Shown: positions 16,254 to 24,727, numbered from the stretch's first letter. The stretch is DNA of 52,942 nucleotides from JAZLFH01 sp045615705 (GCA_045615705.1 JAZLFH010000037.1:1-52942); one strand, 5' to 3'. Notes: a model not told the origin generated them from the letters alone. Translations and numbers: made by a program.

Positions 16254-16282
16254 TTGACACCAATTAAAATTGGTGCTATACT
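16254..16282 (+). promoter_or_regulatory. Promoter of the cation antiporter gene with an 18-bp palindromic operator in the spacer
   Basis: A perfect TTGACA (16254-16259) and TATACT (16277-16282) are 17 bases apart. The palindrome CACCAATTAAAATTGGTG (16258-16275) has 8-bp arms and fills the spacer, overlapping the last two bases of the -35. A dimeric repressor bound there would exclude RNA polymerase. The regulator is not encoded next door. Confidence 0.8.
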
Positions 16283-16314
16283 TTCTAATTGATTTTTTAA
16301 AGGGGGTTTCTGCT

Positions 16315-17586
16315 ATGACAGTATTACTTTCTATCGCAATAGCGATGGCAGCAGGACTTTTAGTATCGAGAATAACAAAACTTTTTAAGCTCCCTGATGT
16401 TACGGGGTATCTCATCGCAGGTATTCTTATAGGACCATCGTGCCTTGGACTTTTGGGCGTTGAAGGAATAGGCTTTACAAGTATCGAAAGCGTAAAAGGG
16501 TTAGAACTGATTTCAAATGTAGCACTTGGTTTTATTGCCTTTGCAATAGGAAACGAATTCAGACTTGCACAACTTAAAGAAACAGGCAAGCAAGCCACGG
16601 TAATTGCTTTTGTGCAGGCTTTGATGGCTACAATTTTCGTTGATATTGCGCTTGTAATACTTCATTTTATCGTTGGCGGTGAAATGACAATCCCTGTTGC
16701 AATCACACTTGGTGCAATAGCAACTGCAACCGCACCTGCCGCAACACTTATGGTAGTAAGACAGTACAAGGCAAAGGGAAAACTTACGGATATACTTCTT
16801 CCTATCGTTGCACTTGACGATGCAATAGGACTTGTAGTGTTTGCTGTTTCTTTCGGTATCGCAAAAGCAATGATTAACGGTTCGGTAAGCACTACCTCAC
16901 TGATTATAGAGCCGATTGTTGAAATTGTCGCTTCGCTTCTTTTAGGAACTGTTTTAGGCTGGCTGTTTACATATACGGAACGCCACTTCAACTCAAACAG
17001 CAAGCGTCTTAACCTTGCGGTTACATTCGTATTTTTGGCAGTTGCAATCTCCATGATGGAATTTAAAATAGGTGGTGTTACAGTTTCTTTCTCATCACTT
17101 TTGGTTTGCATGATGCTTGGAACCGTATTTTGCAATTTGTGTGATTTTTCCGCAGAAATTATGGAAAAGACAGACAAGTGGACTGCACCGGTGTTCGTTC
17201 TTTTCTTTGTAATAAGCGGTGCAGAACTTGATTTAAATGTTTTGGCAAGTAAAACGGCAGTTTTAATAGGAGTCGTATACATAATTGCTCGCTCACTCGG
17301 AAAGTACTATGGTGCTTCATGGAGTGCAAAGGCGGTTAAATGCGACAAAAACATCGAGAAACACCTTGGAATTACACTTTTGCCTCAGGCAGGCGTAGCA
17401 CTCGGAATGTCGGTAACGGTAAGTTCGCAATTAGGTCAAGACGGCTCGCTTATAAGAAATATCGTTCTCTTTGCAGTATTAATCTATGAACTTGTGGGTC
17501 CGATGCTTACAAGAATTGCACTTACCAAGGCAGGAGATATTGTGCCGAAGCAAAAGGCTCAGATAATTGATGACGATGACGAATAA
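16315..17586 (+). CDS. Monovalent cation/proton antiporter, CPA2 family
   Basis: A 423-residue membrane protein with about 12 helices. The N-terminal ...KLPDVTGYLIAGILIGPSCLGLL is the CPA2 opening. The unwound helix TAPAAT (139-144) and the paired aspartates D168-D169 in PIVALDDAIGLVVF are the ion-binding residues typical of electrogenic (two-Asp) antiporters. It lacks the C-terminal RCK/TrkA domain found in KefB/KefC, ending instead in a short acidic tail (IIDDDDE). Na+/H+ exchange is the most likely activity; K+/H+ is possible. The ATG at 16315 has AAGGGGG upstream. It is a single gene between a palindrome-bearing promoter and a terminator. Confidence 0.88.
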   Translation: MTVLLSIAIAMAAGLLVSRITKLFKLPDVTGYLIAGILIGPSCLGLLGVEGIGFTSIESVKGLELISNVALGFIAFAIGNEFRLAQLKETGKQATVIAFVQALMATIFVDIALVILHFIVGGEMTIPVAITLGAIATATAPAATLMVVRQYKAKGKLTDILLPIVALDDAIGLVVFAVSFGIAKAMINGSVSTTSLIIEPIVEIVASLLLGTVLGWLFTYTERHFNSNSKRLNLAVTFVFLAVAISMMEFKIGGVTVSFSSLLVCMMLGTVFCNLCDFSAEIMEKTDKWTAPVFVLFFVISGAELDLNVLASKTAVLIGVVYIIARSLGKYYGASWSAKAVKCDKNIEKHLGITLLPQAGVALGMSVTVSSQLGQDGSLIRNIVLFAVLIYELVGPMLTRIALTKAGDIVPKQKAQIIDDDDE

Positions 17587-17593
17587 ATTTTAA

Positions 17594-17632
17594 AAGAAAT
17601 GTAAAAAAAGTCATTTTTTACATTTCCTTTTT
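17594..17632 (+). terminator. Intrinsic terminator after the antiporter gene
   Basis: GAAATGTAAAAAA and TTTTTTACATTTC form a long A/U-rich stem with a four-base loop, followed by CTTTTT. Confidence 0.85.
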
Positions 17633-17649
17633 GGGGCGACTAAAAAGCG

Positions 17650-17760
17650 TGCAGAACGGACAAACTGAACCCGAAGGCGTACGAAGGTACTCCGAGAGGT
17701 GAAGTTTGTCCGTAGCATAAAGCATAAATTTTTCAAAATTCGTTAAAAACGAATTTTTTC
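17650..17760 (+). ncRNA. Candidate structured RNA or repeat element with terminator-like 3' hairpin
   Basis: This lies in the 330-base gap between the antiporter and the next gene. CGGACAAACT (17657-17666) pairs perfectly with AGTTTGTCCG (17703-17712), enclosing 36 bases that contain a small GTAC-GAAG-GTAC hairpin. Downstream, AAAATTCGTT (17735-17744) and AACGAATTTT (17748-17757) form a second 10-bp stem running into TTTTTTC, like an intrinsic terminator. All three frames contain stops. No promoter was found before it, so it could be a small RNA, a processed leader/trailer or an intergenic repeat. I do not recognise the family. Confidence 0.4.
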
Positions 17761-17855
17761 TTTATTTTGTTTGACAAAATGAAGCTTTTAATCTGTGATT
17801 GTATAAATTTAAGGTATTTTATGCGGTCGGTGCGTTTTTTACAGCCTATTTTCTC

Positions 17856-17884
17856 TTGAAATGACGCAGTGAATATAGTATAAT
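17856..17884 (+). promoter_or_regulatory. Sigma-A promoter for the PHP/isomerase operon
   Basis: TTGAAA and a perfect TATAAT are separated by 17 bases, 33 bases before the GTG start of the DUF1294 gene. Confidence 0.8.
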
Positions 17885-17916
17885 TATCATATTATAAATG
17901 TGTGAGGAGAATCAAT

Positions 17917-18249
17917 GTGGAAGAACTTGTTACTTACGGCATTATAGAAACTGTATCAAAATGGAGTGTTGCAGAACAGATTATTGTTTTTGCAACTGTT
18001 TGGAATGCGATAGTATTCTTGTTTTTTGGATTAGACAAGATTTGTGCAAAAAACCACTGGAACAGAGTCAGTGAAATTGTTCTTATTGCATTGGCACTTT
18101 TGGGAGGTTCCATAGGAGCACTTGCGGGAATCGTAGGATTTCATCACAAAACAAAGAAAAAAAAGTTCAGGATAGCGGTTCCGTGCTTTTTGCTCTTACA
18201 TATTTTTATTATTTATCTTTATGCATTGAGGTGTCGTTATGTTCTTTAA
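17917..18249 (+). CDS. DUF1294 family small membrane protein
   Basis: A 110-residue protein with about three membrane helices (residues 18-40, 55-75 and 90-105). The segment DKICAKNHWNRVSEIVLIALALLGGSIGALAGIVGFHHKTKKKKF matches the DUF1294 pattern: DK, R-E, LGG-GA and the HKT loop. Function is unknown for the family. The GTG at 17917 is chosen because GAGGAG lies seven bases upstream; a GTG 15 bases earlier falls inside that site. It overlaps the following PHP gene by 11 bases, so it is the first gene of that operon. Confidence 0.85.
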   Translation: MEELVTYGIIETVSKWSVAEQIIVFATVWNAIVFLFFGLDKICAKNHWNRVSEIVLIALALLGGSIGALAGIVGFHHKTKKKKFRIAVPCFLLLHIFIIYLYALRCRYVL

Positions 18250-19045
18250 TTCCGATATACACACACATACCAATTTCAGCGATGGGAAAAACATCCCTGA
18301 AGAAATGGTTAAATCCGCTATTGAAAGAGGACTTTTTTCTTACGGAGTTTCGGAACACAGTCCGTGCAAACCTGCCGACTACGGAATGAGCGATGTAAAA
18401 GGTTACATAAAAACAGTTAAAGAATTAAAAGAAAAGTATAAAGAACAAATTCAGTTCTTTTGCGGAGTGGAAGAAGATGGTGCCGAACCGCTTAAAAATC
18501 CAAATGATTTTGACTATATAATAGGTTCCATACACTACATCTGTAAAAACGGCATTTATTACGCTATCGACAGCGATCAAGAAACTATTATAAAATGCCG
18601 GGATGAGGAATTTTCAGGGGACGGAGTTAAAATGGCAATGGAGTATTTTAATTCATTGGCAGAATATCTCTTGAATTCAAATGCTGATATAGCAGCACAT
18701 TTTGACTTAATAACAAAGTGTAACAACAACGAAGTTTTTGACGAAAATGACAAAAGATACATTGATACTGCACTCAGTGTAGCAGAAGCAATAGTACAGA
18801 AGGGACTTATTTTTGAAATCAACACGGGGGCAATTTCAAGAGGATATAAAAAACTGCCGTATCCTGATTTCAGAATACTTAAATTTTTGAACGAAAAAGG
18901 TGCTAAAATCACACTTTCATCTGATGCACACACAACAGAACATATATGCTATTTCTTTGAAGAAAGCAAAGAAATAGCAAAAGAAGCCGGGTTTAAAACT
19001 CTTTGGCAATTAACGGACAAAGGATTTATTGAAACGGAAATGTAA
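18239..19045 (+). CDS. PHP-domain phosphatase, histidinol-phosphatase (HisK) type
   Basis: A 268-residue metal-dependent phosphoesterase. H8 and H10 (DIHTHTNFSDG), D15, then SEHSP, the glutamate in CGVEEDG, the histidine in IGSIHYI, AAHFDLITK and LSSDAHTTEHI together make the trinuclear metal site of the polymerase-and-histidinol-phosphatase superfamily. Histidinol phosphatase is the closest named activity, yet no other histidine synthesis gene is near. Given the isomerase and dehydrogenase downstream, it may act on another sugar or polyol phosphate (inference). It overlaps DUF1294 by 11 bases and precedes the isomerase by 11. Confidence 0.86.
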   Translation: MFFNSDIHTHTNFSDGKNIPEEMVKSAIERGLFSYGVSEHSPCKPADYGMSDVKGYIKTVKELKEKYKEQIQFFCGVEEDGAEPLKNPNDFDYIIGSIHYICKNGIYYAIDSDQETIIKCRDEEFSGDGVKMAMEYFNSLAEYLLNSNADIAAHFDLITKCNNNEVFDENDKRYIDTALSVAEAIVQKGLIFEINTGAISRGYKKLPYPDFRILKFLNEKGAKITLSSDAHTTEHICYFFEESKEIAKEAGFKTLWQLTDKGFIETEM

Positions 19046-19056
19046 GAGGGGTAAAA

Positions 19057-19827
19057 ATGAACTTTAAAAAAGCATTTTCAACAGTTGCTTGTATGAACTA
19101 TGACGCTGAAAAGTTGAAGTCCTTGTGCGAAAAATACGGATTTGATGCAGTAGAAGTAAGACTTGACGGAGAACATTATACGCACGGGGACGGACTTAAA
19201 ATAGTTGATTTGGGAACAAGTATCTGCGTAAAAAGGTATAGCGAAGAACAAGTTTCAGAGGCAAAAAGAATTCTTGAAAAAATAGAGAATACCGATATTT
19301 TGGCAATCAGGATATTTTTGGGAAACTTTGCAAGAAGAAAAACAGACAAAAAAGACGAACTCGATTATGACGGCATAGTTAGAACCATTCAGAAGATGTG
19401 CGACCTTACAAAAAAACAGATTTGGATAGAAACGCACAACGAGTTTTCAACCGGAAAAGTGCTGCGAAAATTGCTTGATGATATAAACCGTGATAACGCA
19501 AAAATTATCTGGGATATAATTCATCCCATTGAAGAAGGCGAAAGTCCGAAAGAAACAATCGACTACATAGGAAAAGACATTGCACATGTGCATATTAAAG
19601 ACGGAAAGCCGTTTGACGATGAAAATGCAAACGATTACTTTTATACAAAACTCGGCGAGGGCGTACTTCCAATAAAGGAAATACTCACTCTTTTGGACGA
19701 GAATCATTATAATGGCTATATTTCACTTGAATGGGAAAGCCTTTGGAGAAATGAAATCAAAGACGAATTTTTAAATGTCGAAGGTGCAATAAAAATGTTT
19801 AATGATTTTTTGGAGGGTTTAAAATGA
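19057..19827 (+). CDS. Sugar phosphate isomerase/epimerase-like TIM-barrel protein
   Basis: A 256-residue protein of the xylose-isomerase-like (AP endonuclease 2) superfamily. Metal-ligand candidates are in AVEVRLDGEH, IWIETHNEFSTGK, IIWDIIHPIEEGE, AHVHIKDGKP and GYISLEWESLW, in the usual order of barrel strands. Such enzymes include ketose 3-epimerases, hydroxypyruvate isomerase and inosose dehydratase-like proteins; the substrate is not clear. The ribosome binding site is GAGGGG. Its stop overlaps the next start by four bases, implying coupled synthesis with the second PHP protein. Confidence 0.85.
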   Translation: MNFKKAFSTVACMNYDAEKLKSLCEKYGFDAVEVRLDGEHYTHGDGLKIVDLGTSICVKRYSEEQVSEAKRILEKIENTDILAIRIFLGNFARRKTDKKDELDYDGIVRTIQKMCDLTKKQIWIETHNEFSTGKVLRKLLDDINRDNAKIIWDIIHPIEEGESPKETIDYIGKDIAHVHIKDGKPFDDENANDYFYTKLGEGVLPIKEILTLLDENHYNGYISLEWESLWRNEIKDEFLNVEGAIKMFNDFLEGLK

Positions 19828-20834
19828 AAAAATATCTTATCAAAAATGAAGGACAGTTCTATAAGGCAAATCTTCACTGCCACAGCACCATGTCTGACGG
19901 AAATCTTACGCCAAAAGAACTTAAAGATGCTTACAAGTCCCACGGATACAGCATACTCTCAATAACAGACCATGAGATACTTCTTGACCACAGCGACTTA
20001 AATGACAAAGATTTTTATATGCTTCCGGGATACGAAATTGAAATTGCGGAAGATGTTCCTTCGTCTGCAATGAGAAAACTTTTGCACGCAAATCTTTTCC
20101 CGATAGATAAGAACAATCTCACTCAGGTTTGCTATAACCATGAGTATGTTTGGGGGCGTGCGAAAGAAAGTGTTGAAAAAATAAAGTTTAACGGCGATGC
20201 GTATATTCGTGAGCATACTGTTGAAGGCGTCAACGAAATGGTGAGAATTGCGAGAGAAAACGGCTTTTTGGTTACATTTAACCATCCTGTTTGGTCGCTT
20301 GAAGAATACAATGACTACATAAATTATGAAGGGTTTTTCGCAATGGAAATACTCAATTACGGTTGTTGCGTTCCCGATGGACTTGATGAATACAGTCCGA
20401 CAGTATATGATGCTATGCTCAGACACGGAAAAAGGCTCTACTGCATAGCAACAGATGATAACCACAATCAATATCCGCTTGACACTGCAAGATGCGATTC
20501 TTTTGGCGGATTTACGATGATTAAGGCAACATCACTCACTCACGAAGCAATTATTGATTCGCTCCAAAAAGGCGAATTTTACGCATCGGGCGGGCCGCTT
20601 ATTCACTCATTGTATATTGAAGATGACAAAATCCATATTTCTTGCTCGGATGCACGCATTATCCGTGTTACGGGTGCTTCGAGAAGAGCAAAAATCGTCG
20701 TGGCTGAAAGCGGAGAAACGATAACCGAAGCGGTCATGGAAATCCCTGCACAAACTCCGTATTTCAGAATTGAAGTAGTGGACAAAGAGGGAAAAGTCGC
20801 AAACACGAGAGCATATTTTTTAGATGAGGTATAA
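19824..20834 (+). CDS. PHP-domain metal-dependent phosphoesterase
   Basis: A 336-residue protein with the PHP fold in its N-terminal two thirds. H18, H20 and D25 are in NLHCHSTMSDG; SITDHEIL, PGYEIEIAED, FNHPVWS, EILNYGC and CIATDDNHN supply the other metal ligands. The remaining C-terminal part, from about residue 255 (LIHSLYIEDDKIHISCSDARIIRVTG), is beta-rich and resembles the sandwich found after some PHP domains. It differs clearly from the HisK-type protein upstream, so the operon has two distinct PHP enzymes. The substrate is unknown. Two bases separate it from the dehydrogenase gene. Confidence 0.86.
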   Translation: MKKYLIKNEGQFYKANLHCHSTMSDGNLTPKELKDAYKSHGYSILSITDHEILLDHSDLNDKDFYMLPGYEIEIAEDVPSSAMRKLLHANLFPIDKNNLTQVCYNHEYVWGRAKESVEKIKFNGDAYIREHTVEGVNEMVRIARENGFLVTFNHPVWSLEEYNDYINYEGFFAMEILNYGCCVPDGLDEYSPTVYDAMLRHGKRLYCIATDDNHNQYPLDTARCDSFGGFTMIKATSLTHEAIIDSLQKGEFYASGGPLIHSLYIEDDKIHISCSDARIIRVTGASRRAKIVVAESGETITEAVMEIPAQTPYFRIEVVDKEGKVANTRAYFLDEV

Positions 20835-20836
20835 TT

Positions 20837-21829
20837 ATGAAAGTTTTTGTCAACGCAGTAAAAAATGAAAGAGTTATGGACAGCTTTTTTACAGAGCCTG
20901 TGAGAAAGCACCTTGAATCTGTAGCGGAAGTTACATATAACAGTACAGACCATATACTGAAAGACATAGAACTCAAAGAAGCGTTAAAAGGGCAAGATGT
21001 CCTTTTTACGGGTTGGGGACAACCTCTTATTAAGGCAGAAGATACCGGTGATGTTAAAATGATTATTCATACGGGAGGAACGGTAGGAGGAATTGTTGAC
21101 CTTGGCGTTTTTGACACAGATGTAAAGGTGTTGAGCGGCAATCAGTACTATGCGGAGTCCGTTGCAGAGGGCGTTATTGCATATATGCTCTATGCACTCA
21201 GAAAAATGGAAAAGTATCCTTATGAGTTTAAAGCAGAACATAAGTGGGATTGGAACCCCAGGGCAGAGGGACTTTTAGATCAAACAATAGGTATAATATC
21301 TCTTGGTGCAATTTCAAAAAGAGTCATTGGACTTTTAAAGCCATACCGTGCAAAAATTAAGGTATACTCTACAAGACCTAATGAGCAACTTTCAAAAGAA
21401 ATGGGCTTTACTTATGCCTCTTTGGACGAAATTTTTAAAACTTGTAAGGTTGTAAGTGTTCACACGGCAAAAACTCCGGAAACATTTCATATGATAAATG
21501 ACCATCACTTTAAACTTTTACAAGACGGAGCGATATTTATGAATACTTCAAGAGGCCCCGTTATTGACGAAGAAGCACTTATCGAAAATTTAAAGGAAAA
21601 TCGTTTCAGAGCAGTGCTTGATGTGTATGATAAAGAACCGCTTCCCGATGACAGTCCTCTTTACACACTTCCAAATGTAATTATTTTCCCGCATATGGCA
21701 GGACCTACATACGACCGAAGAGCAATTTTAACAGATTTCTTGATAAACGATATGGAAAACTTTTTTACAGGCAAACCGATTGAAAATGAAATTACAAAGG
21801 AAGTAGCAGAAAAAATGACCAAAGCATAA
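20837..21829 (+). CDS. D-2-hydroxyacid dehydrogenase family protein with altered NAD motif
   Basis: A 330-residue NAD(P)-dependent oxidoreductase, probably interconverting a 2-hydroxy acid and a 2-keto acid. The catalytic triad is R239 (NTSRGPVIDEEAL), E267 (DVYDKEPLP) and H286 (FPHMAGPT). The dinucleotide motif, normally GxGxxG, reads S-L-G-A-I-S at residues 155-160, so the first and third glycines are serines. Cofactor binding may be changed, though the rest of the Rossmann fold looks intact. It is the last gene of the operon and is followed by a terminator. Confidence 0.88.
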   Translation: MKVFVNAVKNERVMDSFFTEPVRKHLESVAEVTYNSTDHILKDIELKEALKGQDVLFTGWGQPLIKAEDTGDVKMIIHTGGTVGGIVDLGVFDTDVKVLSGNQYYAESVAEGVIAYMLYALRKMEKYPYEFKAEHKWDWNPRAEGLLDQTIGIISLGAISKRVIGLLKPYRAKIKVYSTRPNEQLSKEMGFTYASLDEIFKTCKVVSVHTAKTPETFHMINDHHFKLLQDGAIFMNTSRGPVIDEEALIENLKENRFRAVLDVYDKEPLPDDSPLYTLPNVIIFPHMAGPTYDRRAILTDFLINDMENFFTGKPIENEITKEVAEKMTKA

Positions 21830-21851
21830 GCTTCCTATCTGCAAAGGCATA

Positions 21852-21890
21852 AAAATCGGTGCTGTAAAAGTATAAGCACCGGTTTTCTTT
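21852..21890 (+). terminator. Intrinsic terminator closing the PHP/isomerase operon
   Basis: AAAATCGGTGCT and AGCACCGGTTTT pair (with one G-U) around an 11-base loop, followed by CTTT. The tail is modest. Confidence 0.75.
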
Positions 21891-21912
21891 AAATGAATTA
21901 TGGAGAAGAGTT

Positions 21913-22698
21913 ATGAGTAATTTTAAAAATATAGTATTTAAAGTCGGTACATCTACACTTATATACGATACAGGAAAAATCAATATCCGAAGGGTTGAAG
22001 AACTTGTAAAGGTTATTTCCGACATTGCGAACAGCGGCAGCCGTGTTACGCTTGTAACATCAGGTGCAATAGGCGTAGGTACGGGCAAGATAGGATTGCA
22101 AAAAAAACCCAAGGATACAGCAGGAAGACAGGCGGCTGCAACAGTAGGTCAGTGTGAACTTATGTTTATGTATGACAAGATGTTTTCCGAATATAACCAC
22201 AAAATCGGTCAACTTCTCATCACAAAAGAAGATGTTGAAGATGAAACAAGAGGAAAAAACCTGGTAAACGCATTTGAAAAAATGTTTGAATACGGAGTAA
22301 TTCCGATAATAAATGAAAATGATGCGGTTGCGGTTGATGAAATCGTGTACGGTGATAATGATAATCTTTCTGCGGTTGTCGCAAATGCGGTAAAAGCGGA
22401 TGCTCTTGTAATACTCACGGAAACGGACGGACTTTATGACGATAATCCCGAAATAAATCCCAACGCAGAAAAAATTGACACAGTAGAAAAAATTGATGAC
22501 GAAATAAGAACCGTAGCGGGCGATGCTCTTTCCGATTACGGAACAGGCGGAATGGCTACAAAGATAAAAGCAGCGGAATATGCTACCGAAAGAGGAATAG
22601 ACACATTTATTATGAGCGGGAAAGAGCCTAAAAAGATATATGACCTCATAAACGGGGAAAAAGTAGGAACACACTTTAAAAAGACGGTGAAGAAATGA
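21913..22698 (+). CDS. proB: Glutamate 5-kinase, short form without PUA domain
   Basis: Phosphorylates L-glutamate, the first and feedback-controlled step of proline synthesis. The amino acid kinase fold shows FKVGTSTL at the N-terminus, VTSGAIGVG, INENDAVAVDEI, YGDNDNLSA and GTGGMATKIKAA. At 261 residues it contains only the kinase domain and lacks the C-terminal PUA domain of the E. coli enzyme, a variant known in Firmicutes. The ribosome binding site is GGAG. No promoter is obvious in the 80 bases before it. The stop overlaps proA by four bases. Confidence 0.95.
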   Translation: MSNFKNIVFKVGTSTLIYDTGKINIRRVEELVKVISDIANSGSRVTLVTSGAIGVGTGKIGLQKKPKDTAGRQAAATVGQCELMFMYDKMFSEYNHKIGQLLITKEDVEDETRGKNLVNAFEKMFEYGVIPIINENDAVAVDEIVYGDNDNLSAVVANAVKADALVILTETDGLYDDNPEINPNAEKIDTVEKIDDEIRTVAGDALSDYGTGGMATKIKAAEYATERGIDTFIMSGKEPKKIYDLINGEKVGTHFKKTVKK

Positions 22699-23933
22699 TT
22701 AGAGATATAGCTTTCACATCAAAAGAAGCCTCAAAAAGAATGGTTTACATAACAAGTGAAGAGAAAAACGAGGCACTTTTAAAAATTGCAAAGGCGATAG
22801 AAGAAAACTTTGACTATATTCTTACTGAGAACGAAAAAGATATGGAAATCGGCAGAAAAACGGGAATGTCAACTGCTTTTTTAGACAGGCTGTTACTCAC
22901 AAAAGAAAGAATTTTTTCTATTTCCGATGCAATAAGAAATGTAATAAAACTTCCTGACCCTGTCGGGAAGATACTTTACGAGAAAAAACTTCACAGCGGA
23001 CTTGTTCTTAAAAAAGTCAGTGTACCGATAGGCGTTATCGGAATAATTTTTGAGGCAAGACCTAATGTGGCACCGGATGCAACCGCACTGTGTCTTAAAA
23101 GTTCCAACACCGTAATACTTCGTGGCGGAAGCGATGCAATAAATTCAAACAAGGCACTTGTAAAGGTTATGCGTGATGCACTTTCAGAGACAAAAATTCC
23201 GCAAGATGCCATCCTTTTGGTTGAGGACACTTCCCATGAGAGTGTAAATGAACTTATAACGGAAACAGACTTTGTTGACCTTGTTATACCGAGAGGCGGA
23301 AAAGGGTTAATCAATGCAGTAGTTAAAAATGCGACAGTACCCGTGATTGAAACGGGAGCAGGAGTGTGCCATATATACATAGATAAGGATGCGGACATTG
23401 AAATGGCAACAAATATAGTATTTAACGCAAAAACGAGCCGCCCGTCTGTGTGCAATGCGGCAGAATGTATATTGGTTCATAAAGATATTTTAGATAAGGT
23501 CATTCCTTCAATAGAGAAAAAACTAAAAGAAAAAAATGTGGAATTCCGTGCAGATGATATGGCAATCAGGTTTTTTAAAAATGCCAAAAAGGCAACAAAC
23601 GAGGATTGGGGAAAAGAGTACGGAGACTATATTTTAGCAGTAAAAACCGTTTCGTGTACGGATGAAGCACTTGACCACATTTCTAAATACGGAACTCGAC
23701 ACAGCGAGTGTATAGTAACGGAAAATGAAGAAACTGCCGAAGTTTTTCTGACGGCGGTAGATGCATCAACGGTTTATCATAATGCTTCAACACGCTTTAC
23801 AGACGGCGGAGAGTTTGAAATGGGAGCGGAAATCGGGATTTCCACACAAAAACTTCACGCAAGAGGTCCGCTCGGACTAAACGAACTTACCACTACAAAA
23901 TTTAAAATATACGGAGAGGGCCAAGTAAGATGA
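22695..23933 (+). CDS. proA: Gamma-glutamyl phosphate reductase
   Basis: Reduces gamma-glutamyl phosphate to glutamate semialdehyde with NADPH, the second proline step. It is 412 residues, normal. The aldehyde-dehydrogenase-like catalytic cysteine is in KTSRPSVCNAAECIL; VPIGVIGIIFEARPNVAPDA and LRGGSDAINSN are further signatures, and HARGPLGLNELTTTKF is the typical C-terminus. It overlaps both neighbours by four bases (proB and proC), so the three enzymes should be made together. Confidence 0.96.
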   Translation: MIRDIAFTSKEASKRMVYITSEEKNEALLKIAKAIEENFDYILTENEKDMEIGRKTGMSTAFLDRLLLTKERIFSISDAIRNVIKLPDPVGKILYEKKLHSGLVLKKVSVPIGVIGIIFEARPNVAPDATALCLKSSNTVILRGGSDAINSNKALVKVMRDALSETKIPQDAILLVEDTSHESVNELITETDFVDLVIPRGGKGLINAVVKNATVPVIETGAGVCHIYIDKDADIEMATNIVFNAKTSRPSVCNAAECILVHKDILDKVIPSIEKKLKEKNVEFRADDMAIRFFKNAKKATNEDWGKEYGDYILAVKTVSCTDEALDHISKYGTRHSECIVTENEETAEVFLTAVDASTVYHNASTRFTDGGEFEMGAEIGISTQKLHARGPLGLNELTTTKFKIYGEGQVR

Positions 23934-24727
23934 AATACGGATTTATCGGTGCAGGGAATATGGGCGGAGCACTTTGCGAAGCCATTACAAAAAAAGTCGG
24001 CAAAGAAAACTCAATGGTTTACGACAAAAGTAAAGAAAAAATGGACAAAATAGTATCAAACTGCGGTTGCGGTGCAGGAAACTTTGAAACGATTTTTTCA
24101 GAGTGCGATTTTGTCTTTTTGGGAGTAAAGCCACAATCACTTGAAGAATTGATTGGGGAAATAAAACCTTACTTTAATGACAAAACAATATTTGTTTCAA
24201 TGCTTGCAGGGGTAAAAATCGACACAATAACAAAACTCTTAAACAAAAATGTCCCTATAATCAGGATTATGCCAAACACTCCCGTGGGGGCAGGAGAAGG
24301 GCTTGTTCTTTGCTCTAAAAACGAACTTGTAAAAGATTCTGAAATGAAAGAATTTACATCTTCTTTGGAGTTTGCCGGAAAGTTCGATGTAATAGATGAG
24401 TCTTTGATTGATGCGGGATGTGCTTTATCGGGTTGCGGACCGGCTTTTGTATATCTTTTTATAAAAGCTCTTCAAAAAGGCGGAATAAATTCAGGCCTTG
24501 ACAGCGACAAAGCTCTTTTTTATGCCACACAGACTGTTTTGGGTGCGGCAAGTCTTCTTTTAAAAACAAAAGAAAATCCTCAAAAACTTTGTGATAATGT
24601 CTGCTCAAAAGGAGGAAGTACAATTGAAGGAGTAAAGGTACTTTTGGAAGAAAATTTAGAGGGCATTATTGAAAAAACGGTTAAAGCATCGTTTGACAGG
24701 ACAAAAGAACTTGGCAATAATAAATAA
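23930..24727 (+). CDS. proC: Pyrroline-5-carboxylate reductase
   Basis: Last step of proline synthesis, reducing pyrroline-5-carboxylate with NAD(P)H. The Rossmann motif is FIGAGNMGGAL at the N-terminus. The C-terminal dimerisation helices contain DAGCALSGCGPAFVYLFIKAL and NVCSKGGSTIEGVKVL, which match the family signature (SPGGTT-like region). It is 265 residues, full length. A ProBAC order with three ATGA overlaps makes a compact pathway operon. No clear terminator is visible before the next promoter. Confidence 0.96.
   Translation: MKYGFIGAGNMGGALCEAITKKVGKENSMVYDKSKEKMDKIVSNCGCGAGNFETIFSECDFVFLGVKPQSLEELIGEIKPYFNDKTIFVSMLAGVKIDTITKLLNKNVPIIRIMPNTPVGAGEGLVLCSKNELVKDSEMKEFTSSLEFAGKFDVIDESLIDAGCALSGCGPAFVYLFIKALQKGGINSGLDSDKALFYATQTVLGAASLLLKTKENPQKLCDNVCSKGGSTIEGVKVLLEENLEGIIEKTVKASFDRTKELGNNK

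Noticed and set aside
17771..17808. TTGACA and TATAAA as a promoter before DUF1294
   Set aside because: The spacing is about 25 bases, far too long; the pair at 17856-17884 is a much better match.
18239..19045. Assignment as the histidine-pathway hisK gene
   Set aside because: Family resemblance is clear, but no other histidine synthesis gene is present and the operon partners point to another substrate.
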